From assembly GCA_024280485.1 (NCBI GenBank), contig JAJRQB010000010.1:1-37301 (forward strand): DNA of 37,301 nt. Direction: 5' to 3'. The first letter of the stretch is position 1. Each line of letters opens with the position of its first letter. Position numbers and translations under genes: made by a program. This document shows positions 16,924-25,737 of the stretch, one piece after another. A model generated the notes under the pieces. The model was not told the DNA's origin, did not search any database, and worked only from the letters and a program-made list of their open reading frames with translations. The DNA is from Deltaproteobacteria bacterium (GTDB lineage: Bacteria > Desulfobacterota > Desulfuromonadia > Desulfuromonadales > Geopsychrobacteraceae).

Positions 16924-18072
16924 ATGAATGAGCCAACCTTTATTGCTGAAAACCGCTACAAGCAAGCCGCTGAACTTGGAAAAACTGATGCACAGTACAG
17001 CTACGGTCGCATGTGCGAGCTCGGTGACGGAGCCCCGCAGGATTACACTGAAGCCGCTCGCTGGTACCAGTTAGCTGCTGAACAGAATCACATCCAAGCG
17101 CAGCTGGCGCTCGGTTTTCTCTATGAGCAGGGGCAAGGCGTCGAGCAGAATGATACCGAGGCGGTCAACTGGTACCGACGTGCGGCGGACCAAGGCGATG
17201 CTGACGCCCAGTACAATCTCGGCGTGATGCTCGCGTTTGGACAAGGGGTTAAGGAGGACTACCCTCAGGCTCTCATCTGGTGCCAAAAAGCGGCAGACCA
17301 AAACCACATAGATGCGCAATACACCCTGGGCCTGATGTATGCCAACGGCGAAGGGATCGAACAAGACTTCGAACAGGCGGTTCATTGGTACCGCAAGGCA
17401 GCCCAGGCCGGCAATTCTGATGGCCAGTATAATCTGGGCATCATGTATGCGTTCGGCCAAGGGGTCGAACAGGACAACACTCAAGCATTCAAATGGTGTC
17501 AGATGGCCGCCGAGCAGGGACATGTCGATGCCCAGCACAACCTGGGATTCATGTTCGCTCGCGGAGAAGGAGTCGAGGCCGACTCCTTCGAAGCAGTTAA
17601 ATGGTACCGTCTTGCTGCTGAGCAGGGCGATCTTGATGCCCAGTACAATCTGGGCAGCATGTACATCAAGGGGGAGAATATTCCCCAGGACTACACCGAA
17701 GCACGCAAGTGGTGGACCCTCGCGGCAGAACAGGGGAACGCTGCGGCTCAATACAACCTCGGAGTCATCTATGTCTTCGGCTATGGTGTCGAAAAGAGTG
17801 ATGCCGAAGCGGTGAAATGGTGGAACAAAGCGGTTGAACAGGGCTACACCGATGCACAGTACAACCTCGGTGGGATGTATGCCCTCGGCCGTGGAGTGGA
17901 CAAAGACTACATCACCGCCCACGTCTGGCTGAGTTTACCTGCCGAACAAGGGCACGAAGATGCCCAGCGGGTCCTGAAAAACCTCGAAAACAAGATGACC
18001 CCGGATCAAATCAATACAGCCAAAGCTGACGCACAACGGGTCTGCGAAAGGCTGGAAAAAAATATCGGTTAA
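16924..18072 (+). CDS. Sel1-like repeat protein
   Basis: The 382-residue protein is built almost wholly of ~36-residue Sel1 repeats. I count about nine, with the core DAQYNLGxMYxxGxGVxxDxxEAxxWYxxAAEQG. The last repeat is followed by a ~40-residue tail (NKMTPDQINTAKADAQRVCE). No signal peptide or membrane segment is visible, so it should be cytoplasmic. Sel1 solenoids bind other proteins in signalling and stress. The start ATG has AGGAT upstream. The repeats are also similar in DNA sequence, which leaves a long open frame on the opposite strand that is not a gene. The partner is unknown. Confidence 0.88.
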   Translation: MNEPTFIAENRYKQAAELGKTDAQYSYGRMCELGDGAPQDYTEAARWYQLAAEQNHIQAQLALGFLYEQGQGVEQNDTEAVNWYRRAADQGDADAQYNLGVMLAFGQGVKEDYPQALIWCQKAADQNHIDAQYTLGLMYANGEGIEQDFEQAVHWYRKAAQAGNSDGQYNLGIMYAFGQGVEQDNTQAFKWCQMAAEQGHVDAQHNLGFMFARGEGVEADSFEAVKWYRLAAEQGDLDAQYNLGSMYIKGENIPQDYTEARKWWTLAAEQGNAAAQYNLGVIYVFGYGVEKSDAEAVKWWNKAVEQGYTDAQYNLGGMYALGRGVDKDYITAHVWLSLPAEQGHEDAQRVLKNLENKMTPDQINTAKADAQRVCERLEKNIG

Positions 18073-18096
18073 ACGAGTCACCATAACTGACAAAAA

Positions 18097-18126
18097 ATGG
18101 CCGGTCCCCTAAGGGCCGGCCTTTTC
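18097..18126 (+). terminator. Terminator after the Sel1-repeat gene
   Basis: AATGGCCGGTCCC, loop CTAA, GGGCCGGCCTTTTCT; 25 bases after the stop codon. Confidence 0.8.
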
Positions 18127-18164
18127 TATCTATAATTTGCCTCCTGTCAAATGCAAAACAGGCT

Positions 18165-18328
18165 AGGAGGCTGTGGACTGTTAGAACTGAAGCGAAAATT
18201 TGGATGGTTGAGAACAGATTTTAGCTCGTTTGCAGGCTCATAGCCGTAGCTATGGGGCAAAAAGGAGCTGGGATATGGGCCAACTAGCCGGATTTGCAGC
18301 CAGGTCATGGATAGTCCGACAGTCTCCT
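18165..18328. repeat. 163-bp palindromic intergenic element, copy 2
   Basis: Ends AGGAGGCTGTGGACTG and AGTCCGACAGTCTCCT are inverted repeats with two mismatches over 16 bp. The centre (GATTTTAGCTCGTTTGC ... CTCATAGCCGTAGCTATGGG and GGCAAAAAGGAGCTG) is almost identical to copy 1 at 15219-15381, while the regions next to the ends differ. Its right end touches the cheV stop codon. Confidence 0.75.
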
Positions 18329-19286
18329 AGTCATCAATTAAAAAACGATCCATCATCCCAACCAGCTTGGGGATTTCCGGTTTAGTCGCATAGCCATCAG
18401 CCCCTACCGAATCGCACTTGGCCGCCATCTGCTCATTGATCAGCGACGAAAACAGGACCACAATCACATCCTTGAGCACCGGATCTTCCTTTATCTTCTT
18501 GCACAGTGTCAAACCATCCATCCTGGGCATCTCGATATCTGAAATCAACAGATCCAGTCGACCTCTAATCCCCTCTCCACTGACCTCGAGTTCTTTTTTT
18601 TGAGAGATTATCTCATTGTAGCAACTCTCACCATCAGCGAAACTGTGAAGATCACTATAACCTGCTGTTTTTAATATTTTTTCTATGCCGACGCGTATCA
18701 GTGGGGAGTCTTCAGCCAAAAAAATCCGCATCTGCTGACGATGCTTACCAACATCCTGTTTATTCTCATCACTTTCAAATTCTGCTTCATAGTCAAGAGC
18801 CGATTCAGGATCGAACTCGGCAATAATATGTTCCAGATCGACGATCAGAATCTCACGTTTCTCGATATTAATGCTGCCCGTGAACCGTGGACTATACTGA
18901 CCAATAAACTTGGCCAGCGGCTGAACTTCACTCCAGGTGATCCGGTGAATCTGATTAACGCCATCGACCTTGAAACCGTTGATACGTCCGTTGAATTCAC
19001 AGACTAATATCACTTCCCGAACCTCTCCCTCAGAAGAATCGTAACGCTGAGCAAGATGTTTCTTCAAATCTATCAACGGAATTGTACTGCCACGCAACAG
19101 CAATGCACCTAGGACCGAATCATCAGTCTCCGGGATTTTTGTCACTTGCTCGGTGCTAAAAGGAATAATTTCTTTAAGTTTTTGTACATTGATCCCAAAC
19201 GACTGGCCACCGAGATAGAACTCAATGATTTCCATCTCGTTCGTGCCGCTTTCAAGTAGTATCTCCTGCTTTTGTGTATTCTCCAT
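18327..19286 (-). CDS. cheV: Chemotaxis coupling protein CheV (CheW domain + receiver domain)
   Basis: CheV links chemoreceptors to CheA and tunes adaptation through its receiver. The first ~165 residues form a CheW domain (EIIEFYLGGQSFGINVQKL is split by loops, then ALLLRGSTIPLIDLK and the C-terminal ILIVDLEHI). An acidic linker precedes a receiver domain with FLAEDSPLIR, the phosphoacceptor Asp in LLISDIEMPRMDG and a Lys in YATKPEI. 319 residues is normal. AGGAG lies seven bases upstream of the ATG. No other chemotaxis gene is adjacent; the divergent neighbour is an HD-GYP response regulator. Confidence 0.93.
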   Translation of the reverse strand: MENTQKQEILLESGTNEMEIIEFYLGGQSFGINVQKLKEIIPFSTEQVTKIPETDDSVLGALLLRGSTIPLIDLKKHLAQRYDSSEGEVREVILVCEFNGRINGFKVDGVNQIHRITWSEVQPLAKFIGQYSPRFTGSINIEKREILIVDLEHIIAEFDPESALDYEAEFESDENKQDVGKHRQQMRIFLAEDSPLIRVGIEKILKTAGYSDLHSFADGESCYNEIISQKKELEVSGEGIRGRLDLLISDIEMPRMDGLTLCKKIKEDPVLKDVIVVLFSSLINEQMAAKCDSVGADGYATKPEIPKLVGMMDRFLIDD

Positions 19287-19401
19287 CTCAGCGCTCCTGT
19301 TGACTTGAGCTAAAAAACTTTATTGAATAACTCTAACCTTAGTTTCACAGGATGCAAATTATTTTACCGGTTTCCAGATACAGATCGCTATTAATATGCA
19401 C

Positions 19402-19421
19402 AATGCTGCCTGGGCAGCATT
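19402..19421. promoter_or_regulatory. Perfect 20-bp palindrome in the cheV / HD-GYP divergent region
   Basis: AATGCTGCC-TG-GGCAGCATT is a perfect inverted repeat with a two-base centre, in the 283-bp gap between divergently transcribed signalling genes. No T tract follows, so a protein-binding operator or an RNA hairpin are both possible. Confidence 0.35.
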
Positions 19422-19569
19422 CCCACTATTTCAACTAAAGCATACCCTTCGATACCCAGGAATATTTGAAATTTATAATATCTGTTATACTCGATCCAGT
19501 TCTGTGAACGTTTTTAACAGCGATTGCGGCCCAGACCAATCATTCCCAATCAATTACGGAGAATAAACG

Positions 19570-20538
19570 ATGCACAAAGTTCTGTTTGTTGATGATGAGG
19601 CTTTCATTCTAAACGCGGCCAGGCGCCTGTTTTCACTACATGACATAGAGATACTTACGGCTCAAAGTGCTAAAGAGGCTCTCGAGATTTTTAAGAAACA
19701 AAAAATTTCGCTCCTGGTAACGGATCAACGCATGCCGGAGATGCTCGGGACCGAATTGATTGAACAGGTGCGAAAATTGTATCCAGACACCGTGCGCATT
19801 ATTCTATCAGGCTATACAGACCTCACATCTTTGCTGGAAGCCATCAACAATGGAAAAATTTTCCGTTTCATTGTCAAACCCTGGAACGATGAAGAGCTCC
19901 TCCAACATGTCAACGAGGCTCTGGAACAGTTCCAGCTAAACTCAAGGCATCGCAACCAGGAAGAGCAGATGCTACTTGCATTGGCTCAGACAATTGAGTT
20001 GAAAGATGCTTATACCAAAGGGCACTGTGAGCGCGTGGCCCGCTATGCTATCGAAATATCGAAGGAACTGGGATTGTCAGAGGAGCAAATCAAGGATATT
20101 CGCTACGGGGCGTGGCTGCATGATTGTGGAAAAATTGGCCTGCACGAAGACATTCTTAACCATCCCGGGCGAGTTGAAGAGTTACAGATGCTGGAAATCA
20201 AAAAACATCCGGACAACGGAGCAAAAATCGCCGAGCAGGCCGCTCTTCCTCAGCGCGTTGTCAACATCATCCGCTTTCACCACGAACGTGTAGATGGGGA
20301 GGGATACCCTTTAGGACTGAACCGCGACAACCTCCCACTTGAGGCAAAGATCGTCGCTGTTGCAGACGTATACGATGCCCTCTCTTCTGATCGCCCTTAT
20401 CGTAAAGCGTGTAGTCAGAGACAGGTTAAACAAATCATGGCAGGATTCCGCGGTTGCGCCCTCGAAGAAGAACTGGTGGATCTTCTCATGGACAATATTG
20501 TGCCGCGGCTTTTGGCTAAGCAAGAGTCTTCGGAATGA
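19570..20538 (+). CDS. Response regulator with HD-GYP domain (cyclic di-GMP phosphodiesterase, RpfG-like)
   Basis: Residues 1-120 form a receiver domain: acidic pair D8-D9, phosphoacceptor Asp52 (LLVTDQRMP) and Lys103 (IVKPW). Residues 135-315 form an HD-GYP domain with the HD pair at 184-185 (LHDCGKIG) and HHERVDGEGYP at 237-247, all metal ligands in place, so cyclic di-GMP or cyclic GMP-AMP hydrolysis is expected. GGAG is nine bases upstream of the ATG. The sensor kinase is not adjacent. The divergent cheV suggests a link to motility control. Confidence 0.93.
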   Translation: MHKVLFVDDEAFILNAARRLFSLHDIEILTAQSAKEALEIFKKQKISLLVTDQRMPEMLGTELIEQVRKLYPDTVRIILSGYTDLTSLLEAINNGKIFRFIVKPWNDEELLQHVNEALEQFQLNSRHRNQEEQMLLALAQTIELKDAYTKGHCERVARYAIEISKELGLSEEQIKDIRYGAWLHDCGKIGLHEDILNHPGRVEELQMLEIKKHPDNGAKIAEQAALPQRVVNIIRFHHERVDGEGYPLGLNRDNLPLEAKIVAVADVYDALSSDRPYRKACSQRQVKQIMAGFRGCALEEELVDLLMDNIVPRLLAKQESSE

Positions 20539-20571
20539 AAATAATCAGAACTCAAAAGCAGGATTAACCCT

Positions 20572-20781
20572 CTAGATAATCGTGATCCGTTGTCCAGAAA
20601 ACTCAACAACTTGGCCCGAGCGAATCTTGCAACGCTTGCGTAACTCCACCTGCCCTTCAACAGATACGCGCCCTTCGGCGATTGCCAGCTTGGCGGTACC
20701 ACCACTTGAGCAAAGACCGAGCAACTTCAACAAACTGCACAATTCGACAAATTCGCGACCATTCAATTCAAACCCTTCCAC
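20572..20781 (-). CDS. Small S4-domain RNA-binding protein (YbcJ/RlbA-like)
   Basis: The 69-residue protein is a single S4 domain: FVELCSLLKLLGLCSSGGTAK, here in two parts, then AIAEGRVSVEGQVELRKRCKI and GQVVEFSGQRITI. The GxVxVNGxxExRKxxKLxxGDxV pattern is that of the stand-alone YbcJ family. The start is GTG with GAGGAG five bases upstream. Convergent with the HD-GYP gene, with 33 bp between. RNA target unknown. Confidence 0.85.
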   Translation of the reverse strand: MEGFELNGREFVELCSLLKLLGLCSSGGTAKLAIAEGRVSVEGQVELRKRCKIRSGQVVEFSGQRITII

Positions 20782-20818
20782 TGCTACTCCTCTTCACATT
20801 TTCCGAACCGCTTATCTT

Positions 20819-21523
20819 TTAGTTTCTATTCTTGCGAGTACGCGATTTCACACCGGACTTCTTTTCTGCCACCCAGACGGCATGTCGATAGCCACCCTTT
20901 CCGGGCCTTTCACAACGCACGCTGAACCCACCAGAGACCAGGCGCTCTTCAAAACCGACATCGGGGTTTTCACCCCATACCGCAAAGGTGCCGCCAGGTT
21001 TGAGCGCTGAGCACGTGCGTTCGATGGCACGGCTGCCATAGATCGGATCTTTGTGCCGATCGGTCTGAGGATGGGGGCCGCGATACAGGTCGAGAATGAT
21101 CGAATCGAACCCAGAGCTAAGCGACGTACGGATCAAATCAGCCACATCAGCAATTTCAACGGTAACGCGCGGATCACTGACGGCCCCGTTGGTCAGATCA
21201 GCAAGTGGACCAAGGCACCATTCTGCGATCTTGGGATTGAGTTCAGCGACAACGACTTCTGCCGTCTCGGGCAGAGCATCAAGCACTGCTCGCAGGGTAA
21301 TCCCCATCCCCAAGCCACCAACCAGAACCCGCGGACCTGAGAGTGCTTTAAGACCACAGCAGCCCAACTCACCGAGTGCGATTTCAGAACGTTGCGCCTT
21401 GCTGTTCATCAGCACCTGATTGCCAAGTGAGATAATAAAATCTCTCGCTCCGCGCTGACGCAGCTCAAGAATTCCCTCATCGTCGGTTATGAATCGGTCG
21501 AGCGTCTTCCAGGGCAATGCCAT
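20819..21523 (-). CDS. Spermidine-synthase-like methyltransferase-fold protein
   Basis: The 234-residue protein has a Rossmann-type SAM/dcSAM pocket with VLVGGLGMGITLRAVL, the acidic strand VVVAELNPKIAEW, and DSIILDLYRGP after it. The catalytic and putrescine-binding residues of true SpeE are not evident (the DG...E pattern is replaced), and the protein is short, so it may not make spermidine. GAGGAAATCCC precedes the ATG. Gap to the S4 gene is 37 bp on the same strand, so the two may be co-transcribed. Confidence 0.7.
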   Translation of the reverse strand: MALPWKTLDRFITDDEGILELRQRGARDFIISLGNQVLMNSKAQRSEIALGELGCCGLKALSGPRVLVGGLGMGITLRAVLDALPETAEVVVAELNPKIAEWCLGPLADLTNGAVSDPRVTVEIADVADLIRTSLSSGFDSIILDLYRGPHPQTDRHKDPIYGSRAIERTCSALKPGGTFAVWGENPDVGFEERLVSGGFSVRCERPGKGGYRHAVWVAEKKSGVKSRTRKNRN

Positions 21524-21609
21524 GGGATTTCCTCGCAGAGGCTGGAAAGAAATGGAGAACAGGAAGGAACTGCATCAAGAGCTGTTCGTGTGACGGTCTA
21601 GAAATCCCT

Positions 21610-21921
21610 TTATTCCGGAATCACGTCCTTCTCCTCAAAACCAACCGCGCACTCGAAACTTGAGGGAACCGTACGAGCCGTCGTCAAACTGACGTCGAGA
21701 TGATCGTTGCTCCACTCGCGACGAAACAGATCTTCATGGTGTCCGGGATTTCCCAGAATTTCTGAAAACATCTCATGCAGAGTCTTGCCGAAATGCTTGG
21801 CCAAGACCTCAACCCAGTTCTCAACGTCAATCCTGGCGACAACATTTTTTCGTTTACTGATTCGACAATAACCCTGTCGAGCTAGAGATTCACCGGTAAT
21901 AACCATCGATTTCTTGGCCAC
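21610..21921 (-). CDS. Hypothetical protein, 103 residues
   Basis: I do not recognise this small soluble protein. It contains SMVITGESLARQGYCRISK, IDVENWVEVLAKHFGKTLHEM and an acidic C-terminus. The start is placed at the GTG at 21921 because AAAGGA lies eight bases upstream; an ATG seven codons earlier (21942) has no ribosome site. It lies 86 bp upstream of the spermidine-synthase-like gene on the same strand. Confidence 0.5.
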   Translation of the reverse strand: MAKKSMVITGESLARQGYCRISKRKNVVARIDVENWVEVLAKHFGKTLHEMFSEILGNPGHHEDLFRREWSNDHLDVSLTTARTVPSSFECAVGFEEKDVIPE

Positions 21922-21942
21922 AGCTGGATTCCTTTCGGCCAT

Positions 21943-22147
21943 GTGGGTCTTAACTGATTAAACAGCCTTTCCCAGGTTACGCCCGCTACGCATTTATGCG
22001 TCCCGCCCTCCCGCTGACTTAGATTTAAGAATTAATCGATCTGTATATAAGTCAGATCGGCTTCTCTGTCAATTCAACCGGCTCAACTGTGACCAGAACC
22101 TTCTCTATTTGACCTGAGTCGCTAATCTTTGTACTATGGCCGGGTAT
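21943..22147. other. Intergenic stretch without recognised features
   Basis: The ~200 bp between the 103-residue protein gene and the structured leader of proV contains no credible gene. Promoters for both flanking units must lie here or in the leader region but no clear -35/-10 pair was found. Confidence 0.3.
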
Positions 22148-22297
22148 AGGCGACGCCCTGCCCGGGTGTTCCGTCCTTGCCCCGCAAGAGGATCGTCAAG
22201 AACTTCGCCCTGTGTGATGCTTCACAGATCTTCTTTTCTATCAGAGTAGCGCCTGGTTCGTGCAGTTCCTGCTGAACCGAGTCGCGGGTCGCTCTGT
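22148..22297 (+). ncRNA. Candidate structured leader RNA of the glycine-betaine transporter operon, copy A
   Basis: This ~150-nt stretch is closely similar to 25738-25885, which precedes the aminomutase gene at a similar distance (167 and 184 nt before the starts). Both fold into a multi-branched shape closed by GCGAC/GTCGC (22150-22154 with 22281-22285 or the GTCGC at 22288). Inner helices are GGGTGTTC (22164-22171) with GAACTTCGCCC (22200-22210), enclosing CTTGC-CCC-GCAAG; TGTGA/TCACA (22213-22226); and GGTTC/GAACC (22255-22278), whose inner part is GCAG/CTGC. Between the copies the inner part of that last helix changes to AACC/GGTT and stays paired, and G-T to A-T changes occur in two others. 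I recognise no known riboswitch class. Ligand and mechanism are unknown; osmotic control is inferred from the genes. Confidence 0.55.
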
Positions 22298-22464
22298 CAT
22301 TTAGAAAATCAAATAACAAATTATTATTAGGAACGCTGCGAGTCGCGGTCAACCATTCTTTCCTCCCCGGCTGTGGGCTTCAGTGTAGTTATAGTTATGA
22401 CGACACCTGACCAGCCCCCCCCCATCACCACAAAGCTAACACCCTGAACCATAAGGATAAATAT
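22298..22464 (+). other. Region between structured leader and proV
   Basis: This 167-bp stretch starts AT-rich, then carries GCTGCGAGTCGCGGTC (22334-22349), which repeats the GAGTCGCGGGTC end of the leader and could compete for pairing with its 5' GGCGAC arm. No run of T after a hairpin and no short gene were seen. Confidence 0.35.
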
Positions 22465-23694
22465 ATGAGTAATCACGTCAAAATTTCTGTCAAAAACCTA
22501 TTCAAAATTTTCGGACCGCATCCGAAAAATGCACTGCATTTACTTGAGCAGGGTCTTAATAAAGAAGAAATTTTCAAAAAAACCGAGACGACCGTTGGCG
22601 TTCAGGACGCCAGTTTCGATATATATACCGGCGAAATTTTCGTCATCATGGGACTCTCCGGATCCGGCAAATCAACCATGGTGCGGATGCTCAATCGGCT
22701 GATCGAACCGACCACAGGACAGATTCTTATTGATGGTGAAGATATCGTCAACATGAACAATGATCAGCTGGTCAAACTGCGCCGTGAAAAGATGAGTATG
22801 GTCTTTCAATCTTTTGCCCTGATGCCGCACATGACCGTATTACAGAACGCTGCTTTTGGTCTGGAGATGGACGGCATCGACAAACCAACCCGAGAAGCAC
22901 GTGCCCTACAAGCATTGGAACAGGTCGGGCTGGAATCCAGAGCGAATAGCATGCCGGATGAACTGTCCGGTGGTATGCAACAGCGGGTCGGACTGGCACG
23001 CGGACTAGCCGTTGATCCCGATATTCTGTTGATGGATGAAGCCTTCTCAGCACTTGATCCACTGATTCGAACCGAAATGCAGGACGAGCTTCTCAAACTG
23101 CAAGCCAAGGCGAAACGGACGATCGTCTTTATCTCCCATGATCTTGACGAAGCGATGCGGATCGGTGACCGCATTGCGATCATGGAAGGAGGAAGTGTCG
23201 TCCAGGTCGGCACACCTGAAGAAATTCTACAGAACCCCGCCGACGATTATGTGCGCGCCTTCTTCCGCGGTGTCGATCCGACCAATATTTTGACCGCAGG
23301 TGATATTGCAGTCGACTCACAGGTCACCATTATTGTCACCGATGGCAAAAGTCCCCGTGCGGCACTGCAGCGCTTGATCAAAAATGATCGTGATTACGGC
23401 TATGTGATCGACAGCATCCGTAAATTTCAGGGGATCGTCTCAGCCGATTCACTACGCGAACTGATCGATCGCCCTGAATACCCGCAAGAGATCAGCAACG
23501 CTTATCTTGCCGACATAGTCCCGGCCCACACAAACGATTCGATGCAGGACATTCTGCCTGAAGTCGCAAGCAATCCCTGGCCACTGCCGATCCTTGACAG
23601 TGCGGGTGGGTATCTGGGGGCCGTATCCAAAAATCTGTTCCTGCGCACCCTGCATCGCAGTGAACCAGAAGAATCAATTGAAATGACTGTCTGA
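22465..23694 (+). CDS. proV: Glycine betaine/proline ABC transporter, ATP-binding subunit
   Basis: The 409-residue ATPase drives uptake of quaternary-amine compatible solutes. It has Walker [10 protein letters not shown] (63-71), the ABC signature LSGGMQQR (167-174), Walker B ILLMDE (187-192) and the switch FISHD. After residue ~280 a pair of CBS domains follows, as in OpuAA/ProV, where they sense ionic strength. The N-terminal segment [11 protein letters not shown] is typical. AAGGAT lies upstream of the ATG. First gene of proVWX, 27 bp before proW; the transcript is probably controlled by the leader at 22148-22297. Confidence 0.96.
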   Translation: MSNHVKISVKNLFKIFGPHPKNALHLLEQGLNKEEIFKKTETTVGVQDASFDIYTGEIFVIMGLSGSGKSTMVRMLNRLIEPTTGQILIDGEDIVNMNNDQLVKLRREKMSMVFQSFALMPHMTVLQNAAFGLEMDGIDKPTREARALQALEQVGLESRANSMPDELSGGMQQRVGLARGLAVDPDILLMDEAFSALDPLIRTEMQDELLKLQAKAKRTIVFISHDLDEAMRIGDRIAIMEGGSVVQVGTPEEILQNPADDYVRAFFRGVDPTNILTAGDIAVDSQVTIIVTDGKSPRAALQRLIKNDRDYGYVIDSIRKFQGIVSADSLRELIDRPEYPQEISNAYLADIVPAHTNDSMQDILPEVASNPWPLPILDSAGGYLGAVSKNLFLRTLHRSEPEESIEMTV

Positions 23695-23721
23695 TTAACA
23701 TAATGGAGATAAGACCGAGCG

Positions 23722-24561
23722 ATGCGAATATTTAATTTTGAAGAACAGTTGATACCGCTAGATGAATGGGTACAGACCTCCGTCGATTGGCTGGTCCTAA
23801 ATTATCGTGAATATTTTCAAATCATCAAGGCACCGGTTGCAATCAGCCTGGAGGCTCTAGAATGGCTTTTTGCGACCCTGCCACCGTTTGTTGTGATCCT
23901 GCTGTTTGCCCTGACGGCCTGGCGCTTCGCCGGTAAACGAGTGACGATTTTCAGCGTTTTGACTTTCGTGCTCATCGGTTATCTCGGTCTCTGGGAAGAC
24001 ACCATGACCACCCTGTCGATGGTGATCTGTTCGGTGGCCTTTTGTGCGGTGAGCGGCATTCCCCTCGGGATCATGGCGGGCCGCAGCAAGCGTTTCGAGA
24101 TGTTTCTGCGCCCCTTCCTCGATGTCATGCAGACCACCCCCCCCTTTGTCTACCTGGTACCGGTGGTCATGCTGTTCAGTATCGGTACCGTCTCCGGCAT
24201 TCTGGCGACCATCGTCTTTGCCCTGCCACCGATTATCCGCCTGACCAATCTCGGTATCCGTCAGGTTCATCCTGAACTGATCGAAGCGGCAACGGCCTTC
24301 GGGGCAACACCCTGGCAGGTGTTACGCAAAGTACAATTTCCGCTCGCCTTGCCCTCAATCATGGCCGGGCTCAACCAGACAATCATGATGGCCCTGTCGA
24401 TGGTGGTCATCGCCGCCCTCATTGGTGCGGGCGGATTAGGGAATCCTGTTGTCCAAGGATTGAACACTTTGGAGATCGGGCTGGCTACTATTGGTGGCCT
24501 CTCCATCGTCCTGCTGGCAATGGTTCTCGATCGAATCACCCAAGGAATCGCTCAAAGGTAG
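23722..24561 (+). CDS. proW: Glycine betaine/proline ABC transporter, permease subunit
   Basis: The 279-residue membrane protein has about six hydrophobic segments and the permease motif for contact with the ATPase (ELIEAATAFGATPWQVLRKVQFPLA, split here as EAATAFGATPWQ and VQFPLALPSIMAGLNQTIM). The N-terminal amphipathic part IPLDEWVQTSVDWL is typical of ProW/OpuAB. Start ATG with GGAG 15 bases upstream. It lies between proV and proX and forms the channel of the inner-membrane complex. Confidence 0.95.
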   Translation: MRIFNFEEQLIPLDEWVQTSVDWLVLNYREYFQIIKAPVAISLEALEWLFATLPPFVVILLFALTAWRFAGKRVTIFSVLTFVLIGYLGLWEDTMTTLSMVICSVAFCAVSGIPLGIMAGRSKRFEMFLRPFLDVMQTTPPFVYLVPVVMLFSIGTVSGILATIVFALPPIIRLTNLGIRQVHPELIEAATAFGATPWQVLRKVQFPLALPSIMAGLNQTIMMALSMVVIAALIGAGGLGNPVVQGLNTLEIGLATIGGLSIVLLAMVLDRITQGIAQR

Positions 24562-24605
24562 TCTGTTAGTTCTATTCACTCATATCGCTCAAGAGGAGAA
24601 AAAGT

Positions 24606-25625
24606 ATGAAACGTGTTTTGCTTACCCTGCTACTACTGTCTCTATGTATACCGGCCTTTGCTGACCAACAGAAACCCGGCAAAGGAATCAAGGTCCAACC
24701 GGCCCGCGCCACCTGGAACACCGGTTTCTTTCATGAAGCCATTGTTCGTGCCGGGCTGAAAGAACTCGGCTACAACGCGAAGAAACCTAAAGAATTATCC
24801 AACCCGATATTCTACCAAGGTCTCGTTATGGGTGACCTTGATTACTGGACCAACGGTTGGTTCCCCATGCATGACGGCCAGGTTCCAGAAGGTTTTTACG
24901 ACAAGGCCGAAAAGGTCGGTTATGTGGTCAAGGCCGGCGGGTTGCAAGGCTACCTTGTCTCGAAAAAAGAAGTAGAAAAGTATGACATCAAATCGATCGA
25001 AGACTTCAAGCGTCCCGAAGTCAAAAAGGCTTTCGATGCCGATGGTGATGGCAAAGCCGATCTGACCGCCTGCCCCGCTGGTTGGCAGTGTGAAAAAATC
25101 ATCAGTCACCATTTAGATGTTTATGGTCTGGAAGACCACATCAACCCGGTAAAGGCAGCCTATTCGGCCAGCATGGCCGATGTCCTGGCTCGTTACAAAT
25201 CCGGCCAACCTGCTTTCTTCTACACCTGGGCACCAAACTGGACCATCTTTAAATTCAAGCCGGGTGAAGACGTGATGTGGATCAACGTGCCTGAGATCAA
25301 GCCTTTTACCTCGCAGGCGAGCGCAGAAGAGCGCATGACGGTCAGTGATGTTACTGGTGCAGTCAGCAATCCGGTTAAACTCGGGTTCGTGGTCGCCGAC
25401 ATTCGGATCGTAGCCAATAAGAAATTCCTAGCCAAGAATCCAGCGGCCAAGGAATTCTTCAAACTCTTCACTATCCCCCTAGCTGATATCAACGAGCAGA
25501 ATACCAAAATGCAAGACGGTGAAAAGTCAGCGAAGGATATCCAACGCCACGCCAAGGAATGGATCAAAAAGAACCAGAAGACTTGGGACAGCTGGCTAGA
25601 TGCGGCACGCAAAGCTGCGCTCTAA
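24606..25625 (+). CDS. proX: Glycine betaine/proline ABC transporter, periplasmic binding protein
   Basis: The 339-residue product has a signal peptide (hydrophobic residues 3-17, cleavage after CIPAFA at 19) and a periplasmic type II binding domain of the ProX/OpuAC kind: ARATWNTGFFHEAI, VMGDLDYWTNGWFPMHD and TYTWAPNWT-like FFYTWAPNWTIFKF. The many Trp residues suit an aromatic cage for the trimethylammonium group. The DADGDGKADL stretch resembles an EF-hand loop, an insertion seen in some ProX proteins. AAGAGGAG precedes the ATG. 44 bp after proW. Confidence 0.95.
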   Translation: MKRVLLTLLLLSLCIPAFADQQKPGKGIKVQPARATWNTGFFHEAIVRAGLKELGYNAKKPKELSNPIFYQGLVMGDLDYWTNGWFPMHDGQVPEGFYDKAEKVGYVVKAGGLQGYLVSKKEVEKYDIKSIEDFKRPEVKKAFDADGDGKADLTACPAGWQCEKIISHHLDVYGLEDHINPVKAAYSASMADVLARYKSGQPAFFYTWAPNWTIFKFKPGEDVMWINVPEIKPFTSQASAEERMTVSDVTGAVSNPVKLGFVVADIRIVANKKFLAKNPAAKEFFKLFTIPLADINEQNTKMQDGEKSAKDIQRHAKEWIKKNQKTWDSWLDAARKAAL

Positions 25626-25639
25626 ATATCAGAACCAGT

Positions 25640-25668
25640 CCGGCCGGCAGGGAACCCCCTCCGGCCGG
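25640..25668 (+). terminator. Strong hairpin after proX, probable terminator
   Basis: CCGGCCGG, a one-base bulge, AGGG, loop, CCCT, CCGGCCGG form a 12-bp stem, 15 bases after the proX stop. Only a weak T-rich tail follows (GCTTACT), so it may be a processing or stabilising hairpin. Confidence 0.6.
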
Positions 25669-25737
25669 GCTTACTGCCAAGTTCAGGGACAGACACGAGG
25701 AATAATCACTATTCCTTACAATCAAGACTGATCGACA

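Noticed and set aside
17071-17922. 283-codon open frame on the minus strand inside the Sel1-repeat gene
   Set aside because: It mirrors the repetitive codon pattern of the Sel1 gene, has no ribosome site and matches no family I know; the plus-strand protein is clear.
22134-22352. Small minus-strand open frame over structured element A
   Set aside because: The reading frame is not kept in copy B (it breaks into two frames), while RNA pairing is kept, so RNA is the better explanation.
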